Below, one piece after another: positions 32,612 through 45,100 of a DNA stretch of 64,000 bases (position 1 is the stretch's first letter; the number at the start of each line of letters is the position of its first letter). The position numbers and the translations under genes were made by a program. This stretch comes from Rhodotorula mucilaginosa. Its lineage: Eukaryota; Basidiomycota; Microbotryomycetes; Sporidiobolales; Sporidiobolaceae. The notes under the pieces were generated by a model. That model ran no database searches. It saw only the letters and a list, made by a program, of their open reading frames with translations, and was not told where the DNA came from. The stretch covers positions 1,736,001 through 1,800,000 of the forward strand of contig CP137864.1 in assembly GCA_034406715.1 (NCBI GenBank). Direction: 5' to 3'.

Positions 32612-35600
32612 ATGGACCATACAGGAAGGTCGCAGCTGTCAGGACCAGCAGGAGAGAGTCCCCCTCGGGCGCCACCAGGTCGCGAGGGCGTTTTCGGCGG
32701 TACGGCACCAGCTGCGACGAACAGCGGAGGAGCATATCACGGCGCTGGAGGCTATACGCCGAACGAGCAGAGCACCAGTCAACTCCCGCGCAACGTGCTA
32801 CCGACTCCCAGTTCGCCCTATACCACGATAGATCCGCCCTTGAAGCCTCGGTTCGGCAGGTGGGGTCGCTGGATTGAGAACCGCGCACAGCAGCGCAGAG
32901 ACGAGCAGGCAGAGTTGCGCGCAGCCGGACTCGTCAAATCCTCGAGCTGGTCCCTTCCCGGCCAGGACCGAGGCTCGAGTCCGCTCAGACGGGATCCGAG
33001 TGCGCTCCGGCGGGACGAAGAAGCGGAACGGACCCTCTCGCGCGACCACCTCATCCTCGTCACGAATGCCGATTCCAGTCCGGCCTCGAGCACACAGAGC
33101 CGGAGCGCCTCGCCAGCCGCCGCGGCCGCCGGAGCGATGCCGAGGCGGCCCAGGACGAGCAGTTCAGCTTCCGTCTCGGCCGCGGTCCAACCGCTCACGC
33201 ACCACGTCCGCATAGAACGGGTCGGAGAACGCTTCAGTACCGGATTGCCTGAACAACCGCTGTGCGGATGTCCGCTCCCGATTGGTCCGCAGGCATCAAC
33301 GGCGAGGTGAGGGCGAAAACGTTTGCCAGCGTAAGCGCTTTTACTCACAAAGGCCTTCCTGCAGGTTCACCCTGATTGGCACACGGCGAGGTAAGCTCTC
33401 CCGCTGAAAGAGTTTTTAACGCTCGAGAACAAGGCTGACCGGACGATCGTCAGGCCTCTATATGCTCGATGCGCAGCCAAACGCTGGCATCGCCCTTTCG
33501 GCCGCCTCGGGCGACAGCGCCGCTCGCCATCACGCACTCTGGACCGGCCTCGGCGTTCATCACATCGAGACCTACGCCGAGACGGATCCCTATGCCGAGT
33601 CTCCGCGCGGGCTCGTGCTCGCACTCGTGGACGGTACCCACGGCGAGCTCGAACTGCGGATGTGGAACCTCGCCAGCATCGTCAACCTGGTGAAATGGAG
33701 GGTCTACAGCGCGGTACGTCGGGATCAGAGCTGACTTCACAACAAAGCGCTGACCTACATTACGAGCGTAGACCTCGGTCGTCCTCTCGCTCGAGCCCGA
33801 ATCGCCAGCTCATTCTTCCGCACACGCGCGGACCAGATCTGCTTTCGGCGTCAAGTCACCCGCGTCGCCCGAGAGGACCTCGACGAACGCGAAGCGGTGG
33901 TCATCTTCCTCTATGCGCCAAACCACCCGGGCTGCTCCTCCTGCACAGTCCCGACCGAGCGGCACCTCCCCAAATCGCCACGCAAACGCGTCGCCGTTCC
34001 GCTTCCCGCTCTCGCCGAATACGAGAAGTGCTCCAGACTCGGAGCTCGCATACGACTCTTGTGAATCCCCGAAGACGCCGCTATCGAGTACGAGTCACCT
34101 CTCGCTGCACAGTCAGAGTCGGCCGCGCAGCGCTTCAGAGACGAGTCACCTCGAACTGCCGCTCGAATGGGCGACCGCATCTGTCGCCTTGCCCGTTCCG
34201 AAAAGCGCCGGCTCGATCCTATTCTTTCGACTGTTTCGCCGACCGCGACCATCACGGAGGAGGAAAAGAGACGTCCTCGACTCGGCGGGCAATCCGGTCG
34301 CGTACGACAGCGATTCTTCGGACGATTCCGACGCCGACTTTTTAAACGAACGACTGCCACAGATGGGCAGCACTGCCAGATCATCCGGACTGAGGCATCA
34401 TCTCTACATGTTTGTCGCGACCAGCCGCTCAGTCTTTTTGTACGAAAGCGAGCCGGTCGAACGCCGCACTTGGCATCTCGCCAAGGAGTACCTCGTGAGT
34501 CTTTCATCTTGAACGAGACTTTACACTGGACGATCTCGCTCATGAGCAGGATTCATTCAGGCACCGTCGACTCCGCGCTTTGTGCACCTCCTTCGGACAG
34601 GCATGCCGACTCGAGATCCCGTCGGCGCCTCGTCCCTCCCAGCCGACATCTCCCTGCTCCTCGGCACGTCCCATCACCTCGTCCTCATCCGACTATGCGA
34701 CTCGATCGTCTCGGAGCTCAAGGTGCCGGGCCTCGATTCGCGACACGCTCACTCGCAAGTGAAGCGCGGGCAATCGATCTCGACTGCGAAGCCTCCCAGT
34801 GGCCTCAAACGCTCGCAGTCACAGCAGCATCGCAAAGCGAGTCCTTCCTTTGCTGCGTCGCTGCGCGACCTGAATGCCAAAATGGCGCGCCTCATCGACG
34901 GCGGTGACCGTGCCCTTCCGGCCGGTCTACGCGGCATCGACAGCGACTTTGTCAAGAGCCGCGTTGTCTCGGACGACGGCGACGAGAGCGCATCGAGCCA
35001 TTCGCGCGCTGCTGCTGCTGGCGGCGGGGGTGGTGGTAGTGGCAGCATCAGCGCACACCCGAAATGGATCGGCTGCTGCGAGCTGACGATCCCGGGTCGA
35101 GCAGCCGGCTCGGTGCAGGTTCTGCTCCTCTCGACCGCTCGCGTCTCGTACCTCGTCGCCATCCGCAGAGACCACGACCCCGATAGCTCGGCGCCGGTCC
35201 TCCTGCACACATTCGCTTGGACAGGCTCGACCACCACTGCGCTGGTCCACGTCGCCGCGACTGTCTCTCCCGCGCCCGAGCGCGCTACTACTTTACGCGC
35301 AACTTCTTCTTCTTCCGTACATCTTTCGCTCGTCGGCTTTACGCACACGGGCGTCCTCGTGTCTGAGCATCTCATCTCGAGCGCCGCCATCCTCAGCCGC
35401 GTCTTTGCCGACTCGGCAGCCCCGTCCGACCTCCCGATCGCTGTGCCGGTGGTTGCCCGTCCCCTTTCCTCTCGGCCCGTCGCCCTTCCACCTAATCTCG
35501 CTCTTTCCCCTCCGCATCACGAAGATCCCGACCTCTCCGATCGGGCTGCATTCGACTTTGGTCGTGCGATTGGGCGGATATGTCCAATCGCAGACGGGCT

Positions 35601-35763
35601 CGACATTGTCGAGTCGACGACAGCGGCGGTCGGCGGTCGCCTGGATGATGCGGCGGTACAGCAGCGGCAGCTGCAGCGGAGCGAGTATTTCTGGGTGCAG
35701 GGCAGGGCGGAGTGGACTCTGAAGCGGCTGGTCTGCGAGAGTCTCTCCCCCGCGTTGTCGTAG
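32612..35763 (+). CDS. CNH-domain-like protein
   Basis: Exons: join(32612..33306, 33365..33390, 33454..33713, 33772..34494, 34561..35763), 968 residues, all phases consistent. The 26-nt exon 2 is required to build FTLIGTRRGLYMLDAQPNAG, which looks like the opening strand of a Citron/NIK1 homology (CNH) beta-propeller (GTxxGLYxLD). Later blade-like segments include LRMWNLASIVNLVKWRV, HHLYMFVATSRSVFLYES and IGCCELTIPGRAAGSVQVLL. The first 230 residues and several insertions are Ser/Ala/Gly-rich. CNH modules usually bind small GTPases or membranes in Rho-GEF, kinase or Vps39 proteins, but no kinase, GEF or clathrin repeat is present here. I do not recognise a named orthologue. Confidence 0.6.
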
Positions 35764-36138
35764 CTCTGCCTCGTGACATATCAATGCCCTTCGTTCGCAT
35801 GAGAAACAGTCGAAAGAGAGCTCTCGACGCAGAAAAGCCGACGCAGATCAGACACGTCCGACATCAGGTCAAATCATGGTCATCGGGGTGAATGAACGGA
35901 CAGACGCCTCTCGCGAGGCAGAGTTGAATCCATTAACTACCATCATCCAGAGAAGGAGAGACGGAGACAAGGCGCCAGGCAGTCGCAGGAGAAACAGACC
36001 GCGAACGTACTCCGCACTCTCAAGCGCGACCAAAGTCAGAGGAAGGGGGATTGCGACCGCCACAAGTACAGCGGTGACCCGGCCACAAGAAAAGCGAGAG
36101 AAAAAGGTTTCTGCATTGCTTGGCGGGGACGACTAGAT
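35764..36138. other. 3' flanks of two convergent genes
   Basis: This 375-bp region lies between the stop of the CNH-like gene (+) and the stop of RPL11 (-). It should contain both polyadenylation regions. No open frame of note. Confidence 0.4.
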
Positions 36139-37640
36139 TTAGTCCTTGCGGCCGAGGAGGATACCGTCGAAGCGCTGCTTGAACCAAGCCTGCGTGCCGG
36201 ACGAAATCGGTTCATATCAGCACAAGATCTCAGGAACTGTTCAGTTAAGGAAGCACGACCGATCGTGGATCGCAAATGGGGGAAACGGCTACGCACCATG
36301 GTCTCCTCGCGCTTGACGCGGTGGGAGAAGCCGACGCGCGAGGTGCAGTGCTTGCGGCGCGCGACACGGCCACCTGGCCGGCCCATGACGGTGTCTGTTG
36401 TTCGCGAACGAGGTGCAAGAAGCAAAGGTCAGTACTCGAGCGTGGAAGTTCGATGCGAAGATGGCTTGTTTCCCCGGACAGCCAGAGGCTGGCTCGACCA
36501 CGGTCCGTTGCACGCCGACGAGGTTCGCGCGCGAAGAGCATTGAGCTGCCGCAGGAGATTTGCGTGCTGTCTCTGCCCAGCAACTCGTCGTCATGTCCGA
36601 CCTCCTCCTCAGACCGCCCCGCCGAGCCCAGCCATACCACCCACCGCCGCCGCACTGACTCCACAATCACGACGTCAAGATTCGACGACGCCATGCAGAG
36701 TGGGCACAAGTCCAGCCGGCGCGGCGGATTGTGTACGCCGCGACTCGTCCTGCTTGCGCCTTTGCAGGCTTCCGAACCGCGCACTTCCACCGGTACCCGC
36801 TCCGCACACGCTCGCTCGTGACCGCCTCTTCTGCCCGTCCTTTGTGCACCGCCCCTCTGCCTTCCGTTCCCGCTGGACACCACTCGAGGTTGGACCGTCG
36901 TAGCAAGCCGGTTTGGAGTCGCGCAAGCCAAGCTGAGCCGATTGGGTCGGGAAACGTACAGAAGTCCATGCCGAAGATACTGTAGACGCAACAAGATGTC
37001 AGCATGATGCAAAGACCAAGAACAGGACCAGGAAGAGAAGCTGAGACTGACCCGATACCCGGGTCGTACTTGATGCCCATGTCGATGTGCTCGGCGATAC
37101 CGAAGCCAAAGTTTCCGGTGGCCGAGAAGTTGCGCTTCTTGAGCTCGTACTCCTTGACCTTGAGGCCACGCTCGAGGATCTCCTCGGCCTTGGGGCCGCG
37201 GATGGTCACGTGGCACGCAATCTTTTCGTTACGACGGATACCGAAGTGACGGACGGTGTAGCGCGCCTTGGAGGTGACCGGGGTCTGACCGGTCAGCTGC
37301 TCGAGAACCTTGACGGCACGAGTGAGCTTGTCGCCCGATTCACTGTAGTCGTTGGCGAGTTGGGCGGCGTCGGGGGCGAGGGCGAGGGCGGAGGCGGGCG
37401 AGAGGAGCAGCAAAAGAGAACGATGGGAACCCGTCAGCCCACATGCCCGATACCCGCGTCACGCTCTCCTCCGTCCGAGCGGCGACACTCACCCAACCGA
37501 GATGTCTGCAGGGCGGCAAGACTGGTCAGCAAGAACGGGCGAAAGGCGAGGGCGAGGTGAAGAGGGGACGCACTGATGACCAGCTTCTCGATGCGGAGCT
37601 CCCGCATCGGGTTAGCGGCGGCGGCCTGAGCGTCGGACAT
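36139..37640 (-). CDS. RPL11: 60S ribosomal protein L11 (uL5)
   Basis: L11/uL5 sits in the central protuberance with 5S rRNA and, with L5, forms the 5S RNP. Exons: complement(join(36139..36189, 36297..36394, 36960..36979, 37052..37342, 37493..37505, 37574..37640)), 179 residues, close to yeast Rpl11 (174). Landmarks: [20 protein letters not shown] (spanning two introns), [80 protein letters not shown] and the C-terminal [15 protein letters not shown]. Two micro-exons, 13 nt and 20 nt, are needed. The intron at 36395-36959 is 565 bp, far longer than any other in the window. Many introns and a long intron are common in fungal ribosomal protein genes. Confidence 0.95.
36395..36959 (-). other. 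Exceptionally long RPL11 intron
   Basis: The intron is 565 bp with a GTACGT donor and AACAG acceptor. Its minus-strand sequence is GC-rich with no stable reading frame. Ribosomal protein introns often host snoRNAs, but I could not find a convincing C (RTGATGA) and D (CTGA) box pair, nor an H/ACA pattern. Confidence 0.6.
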
Positions 37641-38801
37641 GATGGCTGTTTGTGACAATGGCGAGTCGACAGGCGAGAGTGCGCGAGTGCGGGGCGAGAG
37701 TCGAGAGTCGAGGGTGGGCGAGCGTGAGCCGAGGCGAAGCGGAAGATTGCGCGACGAGTTGGCGACGCGGGGCAGCGGGACAAGGACAGGGAGGGTCAGC
37801 TGGACGAGCACGGGCTATTCGAGGTGACTGGCCGGGTGCACGCACGCGAGTTCGACGGGTGAGACGAGCTAGAGAGGCCACGAGTCGGTCGGCAGCTCGC
37901 GGTCGGCGCGGCCAGCTTCAGCTTTGACGCACCGCGACAACTTGCCTCGCTCGTCGTTCCTCTCTTGTCAGCCCTAGCGCTCTCCGTACGCGGTACACGC
38001 GTGGAGAACCTGCTATTCTAGAACTGCGCTTTCACCTCGATCCACTCCTCGCCGTCTGAGCTGCCAGGGTGACGCCGTGAGCTCGTCTTCTCTCCCAGGC
38101 CACCACCACACCGTCCCGCTCTGCTGCGCACCTATACCCAGAGGCTGTTCGTTGCTTGCAAGCTTGGAGCTCTTTAGACGCTGCTGCGACCCATCAGATC
38201 TTGCTCTTGTACCATGCATGCTCGTCCAACAACTTGCTGTTCTTCCATTCAAATGAACCGCTTCTTTACTCTCGACGCCTTCTTCTCCACTGCGCCTTTT
38301 GCTGCCGCCCTTCGGATGAATGGCAACCACTTTGGCAGACTTTCGCTCCAGCGATACCTGCAGCCGGGGCCTTCAGGGCTTCAGGGGAAACGCGCCAACC
38401 TCGTGGACTGGTCGACCGGGACATGGCACGGCAGCGAGCTCCCTCGCCGGGCCGACTTTCCCAAGCAACCGGCGCGCCCGAATGTGGGGACTCGCGGGAG
38501 TCTCGTCTGGGACTGTCCCTCTTCACGGCAGCAACCGGGCGTGCAATTGGTTCCGAGTGAGATTCGACTCGTCGGCGCAATCGGTCGGCGGTCGAGAATG
38601 CGTAGCAAGCGGGAACGGCAATCGAATTTCAATCAGACAAGATAACGGCGCGTATGCCAGTGGTCCATCTATTCAGCCATTGTACCGGGAAAAAGATTGG
38701 TTTCGGCCGCGGAGAAGAGCGAGACGTCTTTCGTCTAGTGCGGGCGAGACGGCAAACCCTGACCCGCCCATCGAAAGCCACTCGGGCAGAGTGTGCAAGG
38801 G
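37641..38801. promoter_or_regulatory. Shared upstream region of RPL11 and RXT3
   Basis: This 1.16-kb region separates two divergent genes and should contain the strong RPL11 promoter near 37641-38000 and the RXT3 leader towards 38801. I see no gene, RNA or repeat, and no motif that I could name with confidence. Confidence 0.45.
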
Positions 38802-41800
38802 ATGGCCGAGAACGGCGCACACGCGCACAGGAGCACGGCAGCGAGTCCACCCGCAGCCGCTTCGCCGCCCGCGTCTGCCACGGCGAGTAGTGTGGCTCCC
38901 CCGCCGTCGACGACGAGCAGCAGCAACCATCATCAGCGCAAGTCCATTCTGAGTGTGTGCGAGCGTACTCTAGCTGACACTCAGACTACTACGTGCAGCA
39001 GCGAGTCAGCCAGTCCGCTCTTGTACGTCCAGCGCGCGTTCAACACCTGCCAGCTGCCCGCGATCTGACCCTTGTGATGCCCCCAGTCTTGCCAGGCGCT
39101 TCCCTCTCGAGCGCAGAGAAATCCCTCTTCCCGAGCTCGATGAACGGTCGCCAGCTGCCGAGCATCCACTCGTTCGGCGCGACGCCGTCTCCCGGAGCAG
39201 CAGCTCCAGCATCCGTCGGAGGCGGTCAACCTTCAGCGTCAGCGGCCGGGTCGCCGTCGGCAGCTGCCGCTTCACCGCCCTACAGCGCCGGCGGACTCGC
39301 ACCCGGGTCAGCACGAGGCTCGGCTGGTCAGCATGCGGGACCTCACGGAACTAGCAGTCAGTTCATATCCTTCCCCCTGCGTCCCCACGCGCACAAAAGG
39401 AGGAGGACTAATCTTTTACCCCCGGGTGTCGAACAGCTTCCCCTTATGCTCAACATGCATCCTCCAAATCACCCTCCGTCGTACCCGCCACCGGACCGTA
39501 CTCCGTCAGCGGCACGACTCCGACTCCTCCGATCATTCCACCCCCCGCGGCCGCCAAATCTCCCGCGACCTCACCCAAACCGCCTCGACCGTCGCCGGCA
39601 CCCAGCCTCCCTCATCACCGATCGCCTCCTCCTCCACCGCCGACTCAAGCTAGCCAGCAGCCTCCCGCGAGAGGAAACCCGATGTCGGTCTCGTCAATGT
39701 TGTCCGGCCCGTCGCGCGAACGGCCCGTCGCCGCGTATTCACCCCCTGCAACGTCTTCTGCCGGTACTGCCGTTGGCGGAGCACCTACGCCGGTGGTTTC
39801 TTCGGTACCGGGTCCGGGGGCGAGCGCCGCGACTCCGCAGCCGCCCGTCATGCCGCCCACGCATTCGCCTTTCGCCTCGAAACCTCCGACTGCGAACTCG
39901 ACCTCCGCAACGACGAGTACCGCGCCGCCAGCACCTTCATCGTCCGCAGCAGCAGCAGCGACATCGGCAGCAGCAGCACCTGTCGCACCGGCTCCGGTGG
40001 AGCGATCTTCGTACCCTCCTTTACCTTCTGCGTTCGCGCGCGAGAGTCCCTACGCGCCCGCACCGAGCGCGTCACCGATCACCACCCCCGCTGCCACGAC
40101 CGCACCTCCTCCTCTCGCGGCAGCCGCAAAATCCGCGCAGCAGAACTCGTTCCCGTCTTCTCCTTCGACGTGGGGGAGCGCCTCGGCCGCGCTTGCGCAC
40201 GCGCAGGCTCAAGCGCAGCAAGCGAAAGAGTCGCTCTTTCCTGGTGCGTCGGTCGGAGGCGCAGCTGCTACAGGAGGTGGGCAGCGAGCCGGACCGGGAC
40301 CGCAGAACGCCTCGAGTCGCGTCGGAGCTGGAGCTCCTGCCGCTCTCGGAGGAGGCCAGAACGGGGGTCACGCCGCCGCCGGCAGCACAACGGGCTCGGG
40401 CTCGGGCACGGGCGGTGGCTCGTTCGCATGGCAGGCGCAGGCGGCTCAACAGGCTCAACAAGTCCAGCGGGAACGAGAGCGCGAACGCGAACGCGAACTG
40501 CAGTACGGGCAGCCAGGACCCAAGGTCGGACAGGGCGCGTCCGGACTTCGAGGTCAGACAGCACCACACCAGCACTCGTCCACTCTACAGTCGCCTGCGA
40601 ACCGGTTCTCGGGCTCGCAAGATCCGTATAGCGCGTCGCGGGGGCAGGCGAGTCCTGCGAACGGCCAAGCTTCGACTGCGTCGGCGGCGGCGGGTCACAA
40701 GCGGCGGCGTTCCGAACTCGGTTCAATCGCCGCTAACGGCAGCGGGATCGATCAGACTTTGCCATCGACGCCGCAGACCGTCTCTGCCGCTGCGCAGGCG
40801 GAAGCGATCCCAGCGACCCCGCCACCACCCGCCGCGCCCGCTCTGCCTCTCTTTTCCTACAGCGATCAACGGAAGGCGTCCGTCCGACCGCCGATGATTG
40901 AAGTCGTCAACGATGCGGTCGATGCGTGGGTACGGCGGCACGGAGCTGAACTCGCGGGCGAGAAAGCCGCTCGTCCGGAGCGAAGCTGCTTGGGCCGAGT
41001 GGAGTACGATGCGCTCGTCCCGCCCGCCAAGTTGCTTGACGGTGACGTGCTCGCGCAGGGAGTCGGTGGCTACGTCGAGGTCATCGTCCCGACGACGTGG
41101 ATCGTTGGTCCTCCCTCCCCCAATGCGGAAGCAGCCGCCGCCGCCTCCGAGATGCACTCGTCCTGCAGCGTTCCACCGATCGATCTTCCGCCCGTTGCGT
41201 TCAGTGTCGGTCCTCCCTCCGCGTACACGGGAGCGCCTCTTCCGCAGACGTCTTCCTCGACTCCGCTCGCCCTCCCTACTCATCTCGCCGATTTGCCCGG
41301 GTTCCGGAAACGTCAAGTCTGGGGGACAGACGTTTACACGGACGATTCGGACATCCTCGCGCTCCTCGTCCATTCGGGCTGGCTCCGCGTGACGCGGAGG
41401 GGGCGGAAACGTCGCGCGGGGGAGAGAGGCGCAGGCGCGGATGCGATCCGGCGCGCGCGCGTCGTCGGTGAGGAGCGGATCGAGACGGTCCAGTCGGCGC
41501 CTGCTGCGGCAGGGGGTGGAGAGGCTGCGGCCGCGTCGGCGCCAGCGATCAAGGTCACGCTCGGCGTCGTGCCGCCGCTGATCCGATATCAGGGTATCGA
41601 GCGGCAGGGCATCCGCAGCCGGAGTTGGGGCAACGGACACGACGGCGTGAGCTTGCGAGTGGAGAAGGTCGAACTCCTTGCGGTGAGCTATTCTTCTCCC
41701 GTCGGGCTTTGACGAGAACCGCGGCTGAGACTGACAGATTCGGCTGGCTTTTGGATCCCCGGTGATTTTGTTTTGCAGGAAATGCCCCGGATACGACCGC

Positions 41801-42126
41801 TCCGGTCCCGCAAGGCTAGGACCGCCTCATGTGCTAAGCAACTTGCCGCACTCGAAGAACCAGAAATGTCCACAGCGCTGGCGCACGATCAAGCCCGGGC
41901 GCTGCTCGCGCTCGAGTCGCTGGGGTCGCTCCGACCGCCGAAACGGTTCCGGCTCGCGGAATCGGCCGACCACGGCGAGCTCGTCGTGACGGATACGTTT
42001 GTCGTCCCGCTCGGTGGAGGAGAGGGTCACTTTGTCGAGGACGTGCCGCCGCTGGTCGAGGAGGAGGAGGAGAGGATGTCAGAGATGGAGGACGCTCCGG
42101 CGCCGGTGGCCATGGAGGTCGAGTAA
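38802..42126 (+). CDS. RXT3: Rpd3L histone deacetylase complex subunit Rxt3
   Basis: Rxt3 belongs to the large Rpd3 (Rpd3L) histone deacetylase complex. Exons: join(38802..38952, 39087..39356, 39437..41682, 41779..42126), 1,004 residues, phases consistent. The N-terminal 550 residues are Ala/Pro/Ser/Gln-rich with an RERERERERE stretch. The Rxt3 domain lies at about residues 570-820: RPPMIEVVNDAVDAWVRRHG, LGRVEYDALVPPAKLLDG, GGYVEVIVPTTWIV, and the diagnostic KRQVWGTDVYTDDSDILALL followed by VHSGW. The last exon adds LRPPKRFRLAESADHG and an acidic end. The start at 38802 and exon 1-2 join rest on phase and GT-AG signals only, so the first 50 residues are less certain than the domain. Confidence 0.88.
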
Positions 42127-45100
42127 TGTGGGCCAGATTACGGAATTGCCGGACGTGTAACGAATCGACTCCCTGTTGTCTTATTTTCCACTCGAGCATG
42201 TCGTCGGGGAGAGACCACATGCTTTTCTCCGCCGCGAAGGAAGTTCTCGTCGCGCAGGTTGGCCAAGGTTGGCGTCCTGCACCTCACCACTTCATGCGCT
42301 TCTCGACATCCTCGATAGGTGCTGCTTTGGGATCGCCGTACATAGCGACTATACACGCAGCGACCTATGTCGTTCCTCGCGACCTCGACCTCAATCCGCA
42401 ACGCAGCTGAATCTCATCAGCTGGCTTGCCCTCACCAAGGTCTAGCGCCGTGCCGCGGACTGCGGTTCGTACGTCGCAGCTTGGCGCGTCGATATGCTTG
42501 ACGTCGTTGCGCAGTGCATCGTACTCGTCGCCCTCAGCAAGATCCGTGGAGCCGCGCACCACTTCGCCCGTCGACCCAATCTCCGCTGCACCGCTGCATG
42601 CTTCCACGAGAACAGCATCGGGTGGTGCTGCAGGCCATCAGACTCATGGTCCCCTGAAGCAGATATGCACGTCGACGCTCATGCGGAACTGAAAAAACGC
42701 TCGCTCCGTCTTTCCGCCCATGCCCTTTCCCGCTTGAGGAGGTAGGAATGCATCGCTTGATCAGAGTGGACAAGGTTCGAGATGGCGACTATATGCTCAA
42801 TCGTCACCGGCAGTGAAGAACAGATGGCGCGTCTTTGCGTGCCCGAGATCTTGCCCCAAACAGCGCCAGTGCTCCGCTTCCCTCTTCGCCTCGATAGCGC
42901 AACACCGCGCGTCTGCGTCCTATCGCCGTCAAATATAAGTCAGAACCAAACCGCACGCCTCTACGAATTCGATCATGTCCTCCGCCAGACGAACGAGCTC
43001 GATCGCGTAACCGCGTAACCCCGCATCTCCGCGTGGCAAGAACGGAACAATGACTGCTGGACGTCGCAAGTTCTTCGGTGTTTGCAGAACATCCGATAAG
43101 GTTCACCTTCCCTTCATGCTGCTGAGATCGCTGTTGAGAAGGAGGCATCGTCGCAGCAAGATTGGGGGAGGGGCGAGAGCGCCAGCAGCCTTGCACGCCC
43201 CGAAGCTGGACCACACCGGAAGGCTTCCTCGACTCGCCCCTCTCGCTCCTGCGTAATCTCAGGCTATCGCTCTGTCCGGATACACCACGCTCACCTGTTG
43301 CTCATCAGAAGCGTACGCGCTCGTGCTGTCTGATCCGCTGTTGCCAACCCGTTGTCGCCTCCCGCTCGGTCGAGCTCGAAACAACCGGAAACCGAACTCG
43401 GTTACGAGGCCCACGGCGACGGCGAGCGACAGCCTTTCCCTGGGCTCACTGCTCTCTTCACGCCACCGATCAACCATGGGACGGGGACGAGGATTCGGGC
43501 GACACAGGCGAAAAGCTACGCCGTGCATACAGACGCCGCTCCGCCGGGGAGACTTGAGGGCTAAGTGGCGATACATCGGCGTCTTCTCCGACTCAACCGT
43601 CTTGCTTCAGGCTGTGGCGACGCTTCTTCCAGCAGGCATTGGCCGCCGAAAAGTCCTGGCGGCGGGAAGCCACCGGTTTCGCTTCTCTCGGAACCACAAA
43701 AGGCGCACGCAAGATTGCTCTCTGCGCTGTTCGAGGGCTTTCCCAGCTCGAAGCTCAGTCAGGACCAGGTTGTGAGTATCTTGATGTACTCTTCCTCGCC
43801 CGGGCAACTTCCCCCGAGCCTTGCTGCTACCCTGCGCGGATTCGACAAAGGTGCGATCCTCGGAGAAATTTGGCCGTCGACCTGCGCCTTTGAATCGGCA
43901 GATCCGGGCTCGATTCATGATCATATCGGGATAGAGTAATGTAGGTGTGCTCATGCAATGGCGTGATCACATACCATTTTTTTTCCGATCGGCGAGGTTC
44001 GGCAGAATCGTCTCGTCGCTGCTTGGCTCTCTCGCAACACTCGTCCATGACAGCTTTTCATGAACATGCGTTCACGGGTCCAGTCAATCGTACGGCAAAC
44101 TGCGTAGACCCCGGGACAGCTGCCCGTCTTCCCACGCTCTGGCTAGGTTTCCTCCTCGCCGAGAACAACCAGCGCTGCCTCGAACCACCGTTATCCCTCG
44201 CCTCAGCAACTCCCTTCAGGGCGCCCTATAGCCTCAGCGAAACGCCAGAACTGCTTCAGGTGCTCCCGTGGCTTTGCACGCCCTCTCACCTCGCCGCGAT
44301 CGCATCGCTTCGCCCTCTCCGGTTTCATCGCCCCGCCAGCTGCGGTCATCATCCGCCGCCGCACATGGCTGATCGAGGGGTGAATCTGACCGTTATTGTG
44401 CATGCTCGAATACAACGACTTGTCCCGAACGAAGCTGCACCAGGCCGACCGCAGGCATTACCCGCGGACTTGCGACCATGCTCTAGCCGCATCCGTCCGC
44501 TCTCGATCAGACGGCGCCTGCTTGCGTAATAGAGGGGGTGACTTGGCTGTGTGCTCCACATCAAGACCTCACCATTCACTCGAAGATGGGTAGCGCCTGC
44601 TTGCCACGCCGAGACCCGTCTCCGCGTGGCGACACAACACCCTTTACGCAATGCCGCGCTTGCTGAGGCCCCCCGCTCTCGCAGTCCTTCGCCTACTTCT
44701 CCCACACCGCCAGAGACGTCACAGGTGCACGGCTGGGAGAAGCGGCTCTACCAGACCCGAAGTTGACGCGGGCGGCCTTGCTGCACCTCCCCCGGACTCT
44801 CCAGGAGCGGCGTGTGCTCAAGCTGCGGTCCGCCTCGATCAGTTTCCCCCCCCACGCACAGCGGCCCGCCTCGATCACTTCCGAGCTGGACTGCGACGCA
44901 ACGGCAAACCGGTGGACGCCGACGGACGGCAGATCTTATCGGCAAGTGGGAAACTATCAGCGCGGTTTATCCCCGTTTCAAAATCGGTTGGTTGTGATTG
45001 ACCGCCGCTATCTGATACCAGGCGAGGCGCAGCGCAGAAGATCATACTGCAGCGCCCCCTGACCTTTAGACTTGATCGCCTAAAGTGATCTCCGGGACCG

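Noticed and set aside
36421-36930. Search for a snoRNA in the long RPL11 intron
   Set aside because: ATGACGA-like words occur on the minus strand, but no matching D box or terminal stem was seen, so no RNA gene is claimed.
38993-40897. Plus-strand open frame of 634 codons overlapping RXT3
   Set aside because: Its first part coincides with RXT3 exon 2; after 39356 it becomes Arg/His/Pro-rich out-of-frame sequence, while the true frame continues through a GT-AG intron into exon 3.
42365-42607. Minus-strand 80-codon frame in the gene-poor region
   Set aside because: It looks somewhat protein-like, but third-position GC is low for this genome, it has no clear start or splice context and no recognised motif.
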